Positions 45,548 to 54,716 of a stretch of 64,000 nt of DNA are shown one piece after another. Within the stretch, counting starts at the first letter, position 1, and the number at the start of each line of letters is the position of its first letter. The stretch lies in the NCBI RefSeq assembly GCF_019669905.1, contig NZ_AP019777.1, positions 1,984,001 to 2,048,000 on the forward strand, read 5' to 3'. The stretch is from Methylomonas koyamae. Lineage in GTDB: Bacteria; Pseudomonadota; Gammaproteobacteria; Methylococcales; Methylomonadaceae. Position numbers and translations under genes: made by a program. The notes under the pieces were generated by a model, which ran no database searches, had not been told where the DNA came from, and was given only the letters and a program-made list of their open reading frames with translations.

Positions 45548-46171
45548 ATGGCAAGAAGAAGCGAGCATAGTCAGGAGCAAATCCGGGAAATGGTGCTGAA
45601 GGCGGCGGAAACCATAGTCATAGAGGACGGTTTCAACGCTTTGACGGTCAGGAAGATTGCGCTGGAAATCGGCTATACGGTCGGTAGTATTTACATGGTA
45701 TTTGCCAATATGAACGATTTGGCAACCCATGTTAAAGCCAGGACTCTGGACGAACTCGCCGAGCATTTGCAGCAGGGCGGGGCGGAAGGCGGCGCCGAAC
45801 GCCGGTTGATGGCGCTGGCGAACACGTATCTGCAATTTGCCGCCAGCCATTTCAACCGTTGGCGGATGATTTTCGATGCCCAGAGCGATGCGCCGTTACC
45901 GGACTGGTACCAGGCCAAAGTCGAGCAAATGTTTGCAATCGTCGAAGCGCTGTTCGGCCAATTGGCCCCGGAAATCTCCGCGGAGCAAAATCGGCTGGCT
46001 TCGCGGGCGCTATGGAGCGGCGTACACGGCATCTGCATTCTGTCATTGACCGGCGAACATCAGCCCGGCGAAGTCGAAGCCGCGGGAAAGGCGGTGGAGT
46101 TGTTGGTTTGGACGTTTATTCAGGGCTGGAAGATTGCACCGAATCCGGCAAATGCCAGACCACCAGAATAG
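45548..46171 (+). CDS. TetR/AcrR family regulator
   Basis: This 207-residue regulator has an N-terminal HTH (AAETIVIEDGFNALTVRKIALEIGYTVGSIYMVFANMNDLATHV, helices about residues 15-60) and a WHG-type ligand domain (FAASHFNRWRMIFDAQ). The ligand is unknown. It faces lplT-aas tail to tail with a 56-base overlap, and is divergent from the NUDIX gene. It could control the NUDIX gene, itself or the lplT-aas promoter at 49.55 kb; all of these are inference. Confidence 0.85.
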   Translation: MARRSEHSQEQIREMVLKAAETIVIEDGFNALTVRKIALEIGYTVGSIYMVFANMNDLATHVKARTLDELAEHLQQGGAEGGAERRLMALANTYLQFAASHFNRWRMIFDAQSDAPLPDWYQAKVEQMFAIVEALFGQLAPEISAEQNRLASRALWSGVHGICILSLTGEHQPGEVEAAGKAVELLVWTFIQGWKIAPNPANARPPE

Positions 46172-47288
46172 TAGCCACAAGCAATATCAGCCCCAATCCG
46201 ACTAAAGCGGCAACCGGAGTCACCTGTTGCGCTGCCGCCAGGGTATAGCAACCGACGGCCAGCAGCATTGCCGCGTTCTGAAAGAAATTCTGCATCGCCA
46301 CCGCACCGCCGCTGCCGATACTTTGTTGGCCGATTTCCTGCAAGGCGGCATTGATCGGCACGATGAATAATCCGCCGGCGGTTCCCATCAAGAACAGTAC
46401 GCCGCGTGCCGGCCAAATCGCGTCGGTAAAGCTTAATGCAACAATCAGTGCGCTCATCGCATAAGCCGGTATCCGTGCCCGGCGCAAATGCTCGAGCGGG
46501 ATCAACTGCGGCGCCAGCGCCGAACCGGCGATGATGCCCAGCGCCAGGAATAGCGTCAGGTTGGCGATGTCGCTGGCATTGTGCAGCATTAACACCAGCG
46601 GCGCCCAGGCGATGATGATGACTCTGACGCTGGCCGCCGCCGCCCAGAACAACGAGGCGCCCAACACCGCGAAACGCGAGCGCGGTACCGACAGAAAATC
46701 TTTGACCTCGCGGTAGAACAGCAGGATTTTCGAACCGCTGCCGACCGGTTTGCGTAGGCCTACCGGCAACACCAGCGTCGTCGCGGCCGAGACTGAATAC
46801 AGGCCGATTGTCGCCAGCAAAGCCCAAGTCACCGAATGGTCGGCCAGTTTGGCGCCGACCAGCATACCGGTCAAGATCGCTAAAATCGTCGATCCCTCGA
46901 TCCAACTATTGGCTTTGACCAAGGCGCCGTGTCCGGCGAGCTCCGGCAAAATGCCGTACTTGGCCGGGCTATAGAGCGTGGCGCCGACACCGACCAGGCA
47001 GTAGGCCAACAAGGGCTCGACCTTGAACAGCAGCAATACGGCACCGCCGGCTTTGATCAAATTGGCGATTATCAACACCCTCGATTTGGGCTGGCTGTCG
47101 GCAAAACCGCCCGCCCAGGGCGCCAATGCGACAAAAGCCACCAAGAATACGCTTTGCAAGGCCGGTACGTACCAACTGGCCGGTTCGGCTTGTTGCATCA
47201 CCATGGCGATCACGGTAAATAAAATGGCGTTGTCGGCAAAGGCCGAGAGGAATTGAGCGACCAGCAACGGGTAAATGAATTTGTTCAT
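46116..47288 (-). CDS. lplT: Lysophospholipid transporter LplT (MFS)
   Basis: The 390-residue MFS-type protein has about 12 membrane helices, starting MNKFIYPLLVAQFLSAFADNAILFT. The LplT-like GATLYSPAKYGILPELAGHGALVKANSWIEGSTILAILTG is present. It flips lysophospholipids such as lyso-PE inward for reacylation by Aas. The pairing with aas on the same strand, 36 bases downstream of it, is the strongest support. Its 3' end overlaps the convergent TetR gene by 56 bases. Confidence 0.88.
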   Translation of the reverse strand: MNKFIYPLLVAQFLSAFADNAILFTVIAMVMQQAEPASWYVPALQSVFLVAFVALAPWAGGFADSQPKSRVLIIANLIKAGGAVLLLFKVEPLLAYCLVGVGATLYSPAKYGILPELAGHGALVKANSWIEGSTILAILTGMLVGAKLADHSVTWALLATIGLYSVSAATTLVLPVGLRKPVGSGSKILLFYREVKDFLSVPRSRFAVLGASLFWAAAASVRVIIIAWAPLVLMLHNASDIANLTLFLALGIIAGSALAPQLIPLEHLRRARIPAYAMSALIVALSFTDAIWPARGVLFLMGTAGGLFIVPINAALQEIGQQSIGSGGAVAMQNFFQNAAMLLAVGCYTLAAAQQVTPVAALVGLGLILLVATILVVWHLPDSVQSSSPE

Positions 47289-47324
47289 GGTGAGGTCTAG
47301 TGTCGGAAGCGATTGCCGAGCGAA

Positions 47325-49496
47325 TTAATGGTCTTCGTCGGCGGTATGGGTTTGCGTCAATTGCGCCGCTAACGCCGTTGCGCCCGGATAATCGGTCTTA
47401 CCGGTGGCTAACACCGGCAGTTTTTCCAGCACGAACAATTTCTTCGGCAGATTGATCGCGGCGACGCCCGGCGCGGCTTCCGCCAGTTGCTTCAAGCTGC
47501 CGTCGCGCTGGGTGGTCAGCAGGATGATTTGTTCGCCCTTGCGCGGGTCGGGCAGGCTGACCGCGGCGTGTTGCGTGTCGGGCCAGGCCTGGATCGCCAA
47601 TTGCTCGACCGCGGTCAGCGAAACCATTTCGCCGCCGACTTTGGCGAAGCGTTTGCTGCGGCCGCGGATATGGATAAAGCCCTCGTCGTCGACGTGAACG
47701 ATGTCGCCGGTATCGTACCAACCCTCGCCGTAGACCGGCGAATTGGGCGGCGTCAACACGCCGGGGTTATCCGGCAACAAGTAGCCTTTCATGATGTTGG
47801 GGCCGGCGACGTGCAGGCGGCCGGCGCCTTCTATGCCCGGGACCGGCTCCAGGTGGTGCAGCATGTCGGGCATGAACCGGCCGACGCTGCCGGCTTTGTA
47901 GTCCATCGGCGTGTTGACCGATGTGACCGGGGCGGTTTCGGTGGCACCGTAACCTTCCAGAATCCGGATGCCGAACTTGTTCAGCCATAACGAGCGGGTG
48001 GTTTCCTGCAGTTTTTCGGCGCCGGCCACGACGTAACGCATCTTGTAAAAATCGTAAGGGTGGGCTTTTTTCGCGTACGCGGCCAGAAAGGTATTGGTAC
48101 CGAACATGATGGTGGCGCCGACTTCGTAGGCCATTTCCGGTATCACCGCATAATGCAGCGGGGAAGGGTAGAAGAAGCTGACCATGCCGTTCAATACCGA
48201 CATCATCGTGCCGACGGTGAAGCCGAAGGAATGGAACATCGGCAGAAAATTCAACACCACGTCGCCCGGTCCGAAGTCGATGCGGGCGCGAATTTGTTTA
48301 TGGTTGGCGAGAATGTTGGCATGCGACAACACCACGCCTTTCGGCAAGCCTTCCGAACCGGAGGTGAACAGTACCACGGCGGCATCGTCGGCATCGTAGT
48401 CGCGGCTTCTGTACCACAGCTTGGCAGTCTTGCCTTGCAACCATGCCGCCGCTTTGTCTCGACCGGTCAAACCCGCCGCCAGATCCTCCAGATACACCAC
48501 ATTGACCTGTTGCGCCAACGCATCGGCTTCGGTTTGCAAATGGGCGGCTTCGATGAACTTGCGTGAAGTCAATACGGTTTTGACTTGGCCGGTACGGCAG
48601 GCGGCAGCCATACCGGCGGCACCCAGCGAGTAATTCAGCATGGCCGGCGTGCGGCGGTAAAGTTGCAGCCCCAGGATTACGTTCAAGGTTTTGCAACTGT
48701 TCGGCAGCAACACGCCGACGTTTTCGCCGGATTCGGTAATGGATTTAACCAATTTGCCGACCGCGATGCTGCGCGCGATCAAGGCGTCGTAACTGACCGG
48801 TTTGCGCTCCAGGTCCTCGGCAATGGCGTAGTTGCCGCCAAAAATGGTGCGAGCTTCCAGTAGCGCGGCAAAAACGGTTTGCCGGTAATGGCTGGTGGCA
48901 AACATCATTTCGCTCATGATGTCCGACAAAATATGGCCGCTATGTTTGCGGCGGGCTTTGCCGGTCACGTCGCCGTGGGTTTCGATTCGGGTGGGTGGCA
49001 GGATGTGGATGTGGATGCGCGGGAACCAGCGTTGTCTGACCTTGTCGCCCAACTTGGAAAAGCGGCTGAATTCGGCGCCGTCGATTCGCACCGGCAATAG
49101 CGTGGCACCGGATTTGTCGGCGACCATGCCGGTGCCGTCGTAGATTTTCATCAAGGTTCCGGTCGTCGTGATCCGGCCTTCCGGGAAAATCACGGTCTTG
49201 GTGTCTTGCTGCATGTGGTGGATCAAGGCTTTTAACGACAGCGGATGGGTCGGGTCCATTGGGAACACTTTGGAAAGCCTTAAAAACGGTTTCAACCACC
49301 AGCGTTCGGAGATGTGGGTGTTGATGGCAAAGGTGATATCGTCCGGTAGAAACACCCCCAATAGCAACGGATCGAGAAACGAGGTGTGGTTAGCGACGAT
49401 CAGCACTCGGTTGCCGGCGGCGGCGTAATTTTCCAGACCGTTGACCTTGACCCGGTAAAGTAGGGTTAACAGCCAGCGCAATACGATTTTCAACAT
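47325..49496 (-). CDS. aas: Acyl-[ACP]--phospholipid O-acyltransferase/acyl-ACP synthetase Aas
   Basis: This 723-residue bifunctional inner membrane enzyme has an N-terminal PlsC-type acyltransferase (NHTSFLDP near 36-43, FPEGRITTTG near 99) and a C-terminal AMP-forming ligase (VLFTSGSEGLPKGVVLSHANI near 397, then YGATETAPV and YDTGDIVHVDDEGFIHIRGRSKRFAKVGGE). It reacylates lysophospholipids using fatty acids. It forms an operon with lplT. A promoter with an overlapping palindrome lies upstream. Confidence 0.94.
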   Translation of the reverse strand: MLKIVLRWLLTLLYRVKVNGLENYAAAGNRVLIVANHTSFLDPLLLGVFLPDDITFAINTHISERWWLKPFLRLSKVFPMDPTHPLSLKALIHHMQQDTKTVIFPEGRITTTGTLMKIYDGTGMVADKSGATLLPVRIDGAEFSRFSKLGDKVRQRWFPRIHIHILPPTRIETHGDVTGKARRKHSGHILSDIMSEMMFATSHYRQTVFAALLEARTIFGGNYAIAEDLERKPVSYDALIARSIAVGKLVKSITESGENVGVLLPNSCKTLNVILGLQLYRRTPAMLNYSLGAAGMAAACRTGQVKTVLTSRKFIEAAHLQTEADALAQQVNVVYLEDLAAGLTGRDKAAAWLQGKTAKLWYRSRDYDADDAAVVLFTSGSEGLPKGVVLSHANILANHKQIRARIDFGPGDVVLNFLPMFHSFGFTVGTMMSVLNGMVSFFYPSPLHYAVIPEMAYEVGATIMFGTNTFLAAYAKKAHPYDFYKMRYVVAGAEKLQETTRSLWLNKFGIRILEGYGATETAPVTSVNTPMDYKAGSVGRFMPDMLHHLEPVPGIEGAGRLHVAGPNIMKGYLLPDNPGVLTPPNSPVYGEGWYDTGDIVHVDDEGFIHIRGRSKRFAKVGGEMVSLTAVEQLAIQAWPDTQHAAVSLPDPRKGEQIILLTTQRDGSLKQLAEAAPGVAAINLPKKLFVLEKLPVLATGKTDYPGATALAAQLTQTHTADEDH

Positions 49497-49549
49497 AAAT
49501 TTCCTCCCCCGACGCAGTTTAGCAGACAGTAAAGATAAAGACCGCAGCT

Positions 49550-49583
49550 ACTATAAAATCAAATTAAACAATGTTCAATTGAA
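49550..49583 (-). promoter_or_regulatory. Promoter with overlapping palindrome for aas-lplT
   Basis: On the minus strand TTGAAC (49573-49578) and TATAGT (49550-49555) are exactly 17 bases apart; the start would be near 49543, with a 47-base leader. The palindrome TTCAATTGAA (49574-49583) covers the -35 box, so a repressor bound there would block polymerase. The operator protein is not known; the TetR protein at 45548 is a candidate. Confidence 0.6.
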
Positions 49584-49780
49584 TTTTTCGGCGCCTGCCC
49601 GGCTAGGGAAAAGTCCCGGCTGCTATCAGCGGAGGCGAAGTGGCGCAACGCATTTCGCATTTTTTTGCCGGATTTCATTATCATGTCGCTGCGCCGAGCA
49701 GCCGACGCCGGCGAATGAGGCTATGGCACCATTCAAAAAACCGCCGCGGCTCCCCGTTCAACGACTATTCGAGAACCAGC

Positions 49781-51145
49781 ATGACCCAGATTTCCAGTCC
49801 CGCGCCGGCTCCGGCCATTTCTGTTTGGCTGACCAGCGCCGACCGCAGCCGTCTGTTCGAATGCACCGAGAACGCGGCGTTTTTCCAAACCGGCGCTGGC
49901 GTCGGGCCGGCCATTACCCTGGACCCGGCACAAACCCGGCAAACTATGGAGGGTTTTGGCTTTTCGTTGACTGGCGGTAGCGCCATGTTGATTAGCCGCT
50001 TGCCGACAGACGTCAAACAAAACTTGTTGAATGAGTTGTTTTTGGCCGACGCCGACGGTATCGGCGTCAGTTTTTTGCGCTTGAGTATCGGCGCGTCGGA
50101 TTTGAGCGAGTGCAGTTATTCCTACGACGATCTGCCGGCAGGGCAAACCGACTTTGAGTTGGCCAATTTCGACCTCGATGCTGGCGACAGGGAGGTGGTG
50201 CCGTTGTTGCTGGAAATCCTGGCATTGAATCCGGCCATCAAAATCATCGCCACGCCCTGGTCTGCGCCGCGCTGGATGAAAACCAACCAAGGCTCGGTCG
50301 GCGGCAAGTTAAGGCCGGAATGCTACGCGGTTTACGCCCAATATTTCGTCAAATATCTGCTGGCGATGCGCGAGCGCGGCATCGCCGTTCATGCCATTAC
50401 GCCGCAAAACGAGCCGCAAAATTTCAAAAACGATCCGAGCATGGTCATGGATGCGGCCGAGCAGGCCGAGTTCGTCAAAACTTACTTGGGTCCGGCGTTG
50501 GTGGAGGCCGGTTTGGCCGAAGTCGAAATCTTGTGCTGGGACCACAATTGCGACGTTAAAGAATATCCGTTGGCGGTGTTCGCCGACACCGGCGCCCGCA
50601 ATTATCTGCGCGGCTCCGCCTGGCACTTGTATGGCGGCGATATCTCGGTGTTGTCGGAAATGCACGCGGCCTATCCCGACATGAAATTGTATTTCACCGA
50701 ACAATGGGTCGGCTCGGACGGCGAATTCGGTGGCGATTTGATGTGGCATATCCGCCATGTCTTGATCGGTGCCTGCCGCAATTGGAGTAGCGCTGTGCTG
50801 GAATGGAATTTGGCGGCCGACCCGTTCTGCTGTCCGCACACGCCGGGCGGCGAAGCGCGCTGCGTCGGCGCGTTGACTATCGACGGCGACCGGGTCGAAC
50901 GTAACGTGGCTTACTACATCATCGGCCATGCTGCGAAAGCGGTCAGGCCGGGCGCGGTACGAATCCATTCCAGCGAGGATCTGTTGCCGAACGTGGCGTT
51001 TTCGACTCCGGATGGCAAATTGGCACTGATCGTTTTGAATGACGGCGACACGGCGGTCGGTTTCGATATCCGTTACCGAGAGCTTGCAGCCCGCGCCGAA
51101 ATTCCGGCCAAGAGCGTCGCCACTTACCTTTGGCCGGCCGATTAA
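49781..51145 (+). CDS. GH30-family glycoside hydrolase (beta-glucosidase/glucosylceramidase-like)
   Basis: The ATG at 49781 gives 454 residues; longer in-frame starts exist but lack any domain. The TIM barrel starts FFQTGAGVGPAITLDPAQTRQTMEGFGFSLTG. The acid/base Glu is in ITPQNEP (E211) and the nucleophile Glu in LYFTEQW (E307), matching GH30. A C-terminal beta domain ends VATYLWPAD. There is no signal peptide, so it may act inside the cell. The substrate is unknown; a beta-glucan or storage-glycan derivative is possible. Such enzymes are unusual in methanotrophs. Confidence 0.8.
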   Translation: MTQISSPAPAPAISVWLTSADRSRLFECTENAAFFQTGAGVGPAITLDPAQTRQTMEGFGFSLTGGSAMLISRLPTDVKQNLLNELFLADADGIGVSFLRLSIGASDLSECSYSYDDLPAGQTDFELANFDLDAGDREVVPLLLEILALNPAIKIIATPWSAPRWMKTNQGSVGGKLRPECYAVYAQYFVKYLLAMRERGIAVHAITPQNEPQNFKNDPSMVMDAAEQAEFVKTYLGPALVEAGLAEVEILCWDHNCDVKEYPLAVFADTGARNYLRGSAWHLYGGDISVLSEMHAAYPDMKLYFTEQWVGSDGEFGGDLMWHIRHVLIGACRNWSSAVLEWNLAADPFCCPHTPGGEARCVGALTIDGDRVERNVAYYIIGHAAKAVRPGAVRIHSSEDLLPNVAFSTPDGKLALIVLNDGDTAVGFDIRYRELAARAEIPAKSVATYLWPAD

Positions 51146-51178
51146 TCCATTTCCTTGGAATCCCTTAACTAAAAAGCC

Positions 51179-52444
51179 ATGTTGCAGTCCATCAACTCAT
51201 CTTCGATACCCGATATCGCCCGGCAAAGCCGCTTGGCCGCCCGCCAATTGGCACCGGCTTCCGATGCACAACGCAATTTGGCGCTGGCAAAAATGGCCGA
51301 AGCGCTGCAGGCTGTCAGAGCGCGGGTTTTGACCGTCAACGCCGATGAAGTCGCCAAGGCCCGCGACGCCGGCCAAACCGAGGCCATGGTCAAGCGCCTG
51401 ACCATCGACGACAAAATGTTCGACTACATGCTGTCGCGATTGAACAAGGTCGCGCAATTGCCGGACCCGCTCAACCGCATCCTGACCGGCCATACCAATC
51501 CGGCCGGACTGCGGGTCTATAAGAAATCGGTGCCGCTGGGCGTGATCGGCATGATTTACGAATCGCGGCCCAATGTCACCACCGACGCCGCCGGCGTCTG
51601 CATCAAAAGCGGCAATGCGGTGATTCTGCGCGGCGGCTCGGAAGCCTTGCAAACCAACGCCATCTTGACCGACGCCATGGTCGAGGGTGCGGTCGCCGCC
51701 GGTTTGCCGCAACACGCGATCCAGATCGTCCGCACGCCAGGCCACGAGGCAGTCGGCGAATTGCTGCAACAAGACCGATACATCGACGTATTGATCCCGC
51801 GCGGCGGCAAAAGTCTGATCAAACGCATCGCCGAAGGCACGCGCATCCCGGTCATCAAGCATTACGACGGCATCTGCCATTTGTATTTGGCCGCCGATGC
51901 CGAGCCGGACAAAGCCGTGGCGTTGGCCGTCAATTCCAAATTCCAAAGCGTACAGGTCTGCAATGCTTTGGAGACTTTATTGGTCGATGCTGCATGCGCC
52001 GAAAGGTTGTTGCCGCTGCTTTACGAAGCATTCAACGCCCAACAGATCGAATTGCGCGGCTGCGAACAAACCTTGCAGCTACTGCCCGGCATCGCCGCCG
52101 CAGCCGAGGAAGATTGGTCCAGCGAATACCTGGCTCCGATTCTGTCGGTCAAAATCGTCGCCGGCATCCAGCAAGCCATAGCCCACATCAACCACTACGG
52201 CTCCGGCCATACCGACGGCATCGTCACCCAAAGCCTGAGCTTGGCTAGGCAATTCGAGGAACAGGTCGATTCGGCATCGGTGATGATCAACGCCTCGACC
52301 CGGCTATCCGGCGGCGGCGATTACGGCCTGGGTTCGGTGGTCGGTATCAGCACCGACAAACTCCATGTCCGCGGCCCGGTCGGCCCGGAAGGGCTAACCA
52401 CTTACAAATGGGTCGCAGTAGGAGACGGGCATTTGCGGGAATAA
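51179..52444 (+). CDS. proA: Gamma-glutamyl phosphate reductase
   Basis: This 421-residue NADPH-dependent aldehyde dehydrogenase-type enzyme makes glutamate semialdehyde for proline. Motifs include KSVPLGVIGMIYESRPNVTTDAAGVCIKSGNAVILRGG, the catalytic Cys in VQVCNALETLLVD near residue 259 and a GGDYGLGSVVGISTDKLHVRGPVG end. It lies 33 bases after the glycosidase gene. No proB is in the window. Confidence 0.96.
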   Translation: MLQSINSSSIPDIARQSRLAARQLAPASDAQRNLALAKMAEALQAVRARVLTVNADEVAKARDAGQTEAMVKRLTIDDKMFDYMLSRLNKVAQLPDPLNRILTGHTNPAGLRVYKKSVPLGVIGMIYESRPNVTTDAAGVCIKSGNAVILRGGSEALQTNAILTDAMVEGAVAAGLPQHAIQIVRTPGHEAVGELLQQDRYIDVLIPRGGKSLIKRIAEGTRIPVIKHYDGICHLYLAADAEPDKAVALAVNSKFQSVQVCNALETLLVDAACAERLLPLLYEAFNAQQIELRGCEQTLQLLPGIAAAAEEDWSSEYLAPILSVKIVAGIQQAIAHINHYGSGHTDGIVTQSLSLARQFEEQVDSASVMINASTRLSGGGDYGLGSVVGISTDKLHVRGPVGPEGLTTYKWVAVGDGHLRE

Positions 52445-52884
52445 GTACAGTGGCCTTGTCAAACGGGTTGGCGGTGGCAAATATCTCGAAACGAGAAAAG
52501 CTGTTTCGAAGCGATAACCCGCTAATTTGTTTGGTGTCCCGTCTCCGAACCTGTTCATATATTTACATTGCGTTGATCAAATCTCCCGCCAGGATAGGGA
52601 TGATCGATCCCATCAAATCGTAGCCCGGACTAGACAGCGTTGCTATAGGAACGGATATGCGGTACCGAGTCGAGCTCAAATGTCGCCGCTGAATCGGCCG
52701 CAGGCATTTCCTTATTCCGAAAAGTCAGCAAGGTTTGATCCTTGTATTGCACTGCAGTGTATTGCGGTCGATAAAACTGGTGTTGGCTGATGATGATCCG
52801 GCGGTTGGCTGTCGCCTTGACATTGCCCGATCCGGTAGCGAGGTTGGCGAATACCTCAAAATTGGAATCGCTATCAGCCAAGCC
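52445..52884. other. Non-coding stretch between proA and the insertion sequence
   Basis: I see no supported gene here. A small TTG-start frame exists on the minus strand (52630-52881) but has no ribosome site or recognisable domain. One short hairpin (TCTCG 52484-52488 with CGAGA 52492-52496) lies close to the proA end and could help terminate it. Confidence 0.5.
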
Positions 52885-52888
52885 TTAA
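52885..52888. repeat. IS target-site duplication, left copy (TTAA)
   Basis: TTAA stands directly outside the left inverted repeat and is repeated at 54104-54107. This fits the YTAR target of IS5-group elements and indicates a simple insertion. Confidence 0.75.
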
Positions 52889-54103
52889 GGGAACCTCTAA
52901 AAATTGCGCCCGGCGAGTAAAATGGGTCGGAGCTAAAGACCTTTGGAGAGCAGAGATGACGGTGGCACAAGACGACCTTTTCGGTTCCCTGTTTGAACAT
53001 CGTGATCGTCGAATCGATCGTTTGGGTAATCCGTTGTTGGAATTAGAGGCGCAAGTGGATTGGGAAGCGTTCCGTCCGTTGCTGGATCAAGTGCGTCACA
53101 AAGTCCGCAAATCGTCTGCCGGGCGTAAGCCTTGGGATGGGGTGTTGATGTTCAAAGCGTTGGTCATCGCCAGCCTCTACAATCTGAGCGACGAGCAACT
53201 GGAATTCCAAATCGAAGATCGGCGCAGTTTTCAGCGATTTATTGGGTTGTCGGATGCCAAGCACGCACCGGATCGCAACAGTTTCTGGCTATTTCGTGAG
53301 TCACTCAAAGAACTGAAACTCACCGAGACGTTATTCAACGAATTCAACCGACAATTGGACCGTGCCGGCCTGATTGCCCGCAAGGGTCAGCTGATTGACG
53401 CCAGCTTCGTCAAGGCGCCGGTGCAGCGTAATACGCCGGACGAGAACGCCCGGATTAAAGCTGGCGAAACCGTCGAGGACTGGTCAGCCTCCAAACGCAG
53501 TCAGAAGGATACCGATGCGCGCTGGACCAAGAAAGGCGACAAGAGCTATTACGGGTACAAGAACCACGTCAACGTTGATAATGCCCACAAGTTGGTTCGC
53601 AAATACACGGTCACCGATGCCAGCGTCCACGACTCGCAAGCCCTGAACGGCTTGCTCGATAGCGGCAATACCAGCCGGGATGTGTGGGCCGACAGTGCCT
53701 ACCGATCCGAAGCCACGGAAGCCAGCCTTAAAGCGCAAGGTTACCGCAGCCGGATTCACCGCAAAGGGGTTCGCGGCAAACCGCTGACTGACCGGGAAAA
53801 ACAAGGTAACAGTACCCGCTCCAAAACCCGTTGCCGGGTCGAGCACGTGTTTGCCTGGATGGCGCAATGGGGCGGTAAGGCGGTTCGTTGCATTGGCCTA
53901 GCCCGGGCCGAAGTGCGTATCGGCTTCATGAATCTGATGTACAACATGCGACGTTTTTGCGCCATTCGCAGGGTGGCTGCGTCTTGATGCCGCCCATCGG
54001 AGCTGAAAAGGCTTCGAGTTGAAGGTAATCCGCTTGGAAATGTCAGCTTTCGAGCACGTTTTACGCCCCGAATCTGATTAATCGTGGATTTTTAGAGGCT
54101 CCC
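52889..54103 (+). mobile_element. IS5-family insertion sequence, intact
   Basis: The element is 1215 bases long. The left terminal repeat starts GGGAACCTCTAAAAATTG and the right one, read inward, GGGAGCCTCTAAAAATCC; they match over most of the first 16 bases. It holds one full-length transposase and is flanked by TTAA duplications, so it looks recent and possibly active. The host site is non-coding between proA and a low-density region. Confidence 0.88.
52956..53987 (+). CDS. IS5-family transposase
   Basis: This 343-residue DDE transposase has an N-terminal domain (about 1-120), a first catalytic Asp in LIDASFV (D148), a second in ADSAYR (D246) and the Glu in RVEHVFAWM (E296). The Y-(2)-R-(3)-E-(6)-K spacing region is of the IS5 type. 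An AGAGCAGAG site precedes the ATG. No frameshift or stop is seen. Confidence 0.95.
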   Translation: MTVAQDDLFGSLFEHRDRRIDRLGNPLLELEAQVDWEAFRPLLDQVRHKVRKSSAGRKPWDGVLMFKALVIASLYNLSDEQLEFQIEDRRSFQRFIGLSDAKHAPDRNSFWLFRESLKELKLTETLFNEFNRQLDRAGLIARKGQLIDASFVKAPVQRNTPDENARIKAGETVEDWSASKRSQKDTDARWTKKGDKSYYGYKNHVNVDNAHKLVRKYTVTDASVHDSQALNGLLDSGNTSRDVWADSAYRSEATEASLKAQGYRSRIHRKGVRGKPLTDREKQGNSTRSKTRCRVEHVFAWMAQWGGKAVRCIGLARAEVRIGFMNLMYNMRRFCAIRRVAAS

Positions 54104-54107
54104 TTAA
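54104..54107. repeat. IS target-site duplication, right copy (TTAA)
   Basis: TTAA directly outside the right inverted repeat, matching the left copy at 52885-52888. Confidence 0.75.
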
Positions 54108-54716
54108 AAGGGCGCAACAGATCGAAACGTTAACCTTCGGTTAAATGACATTAATTTATCACCGACCATTCGGTACTCGATTCCAAAACAACACCTGGCT
54201 TTTCTACCAAAATCCGCTATAGTAAACGCCAAGGGACTTCAAGGTTAAAGCATTCCGACAACGTTTCTGATAGCCGGTAAGGCGAGGAGGTTTACGACAT
54301 TGCTTCAAATTAACATTGAGAAATTCGGTCGTTGCGACCTTTTTGATTTTTGAAATCAAATATATCCAATGCATGGCTGCGAACCCCGAAAGCGCAATGC
54401 CTTCGGGGTTCGTGTAATCGGCTTCCTGCCAAATTCCAACCGCCATCAACAAAATCAATGAAGCGTGCAGAGATGGGCCTTAGCGGCCAATCGATTCGCC
54501 CGGATGCTTCGCCCGCTAACGGTAATCTGAAAAATCGGATTTGAACAATGAGGCAGGGTAGCTACGAGTGCGAGTTGGCCGTCCGTTTAGTTGAAAGCCC
54601 AACGTTTTGTGTCCGCTAGGACTGCGGTGGCGATCTTTATTTCGGTTGTACTCGATTTCGGTCCTGCCGCAAAATAGCGAACTTCAATCATTGCCAGAAT
54701 AATCAGCGGCTTCATC
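54108..54716. other. Long low-gene stretch with a strong hairpin
   Basis: Over about 600 bases I find no supported gene; frames present lack start sites and domains. The GC content is lower than the neighbours. A short hairpin (TTAACC 54130-54135 with GGTTAA 54139-54144) and a long one (see 54380-54412) are the only structures. It may be the remains of an island edge or non-coding RNA. Confidence 0.5.
54380..54412. repeat. Perfect 11-bp hairpin in the non-coding stretch
   Basis: CGAACCCCGAA (54380-54390) pairs exactly with TTCGGGGTTCG (54402-54412) around an 11-base loop. No T-run follows on either strand, so it is not a typical terminator. It could be an RNA stem or a mobile-repeat unit. 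Confidence 0.65.

Noticed and set aside
52630..52881. An 83-codon TTG-start frame left of the IS element
   Set aside because: No ribosome site and no domain. Joining the sequence across the IS still leaves a stop just before its start, so it is not a broken larger gene.
54204..54458. An 84-codon minus-strand frame covering the perfect hairpin
   Set aside because: Palindrome-derived sequence, no ribosome site and no domain. It is more likely structure than protein.
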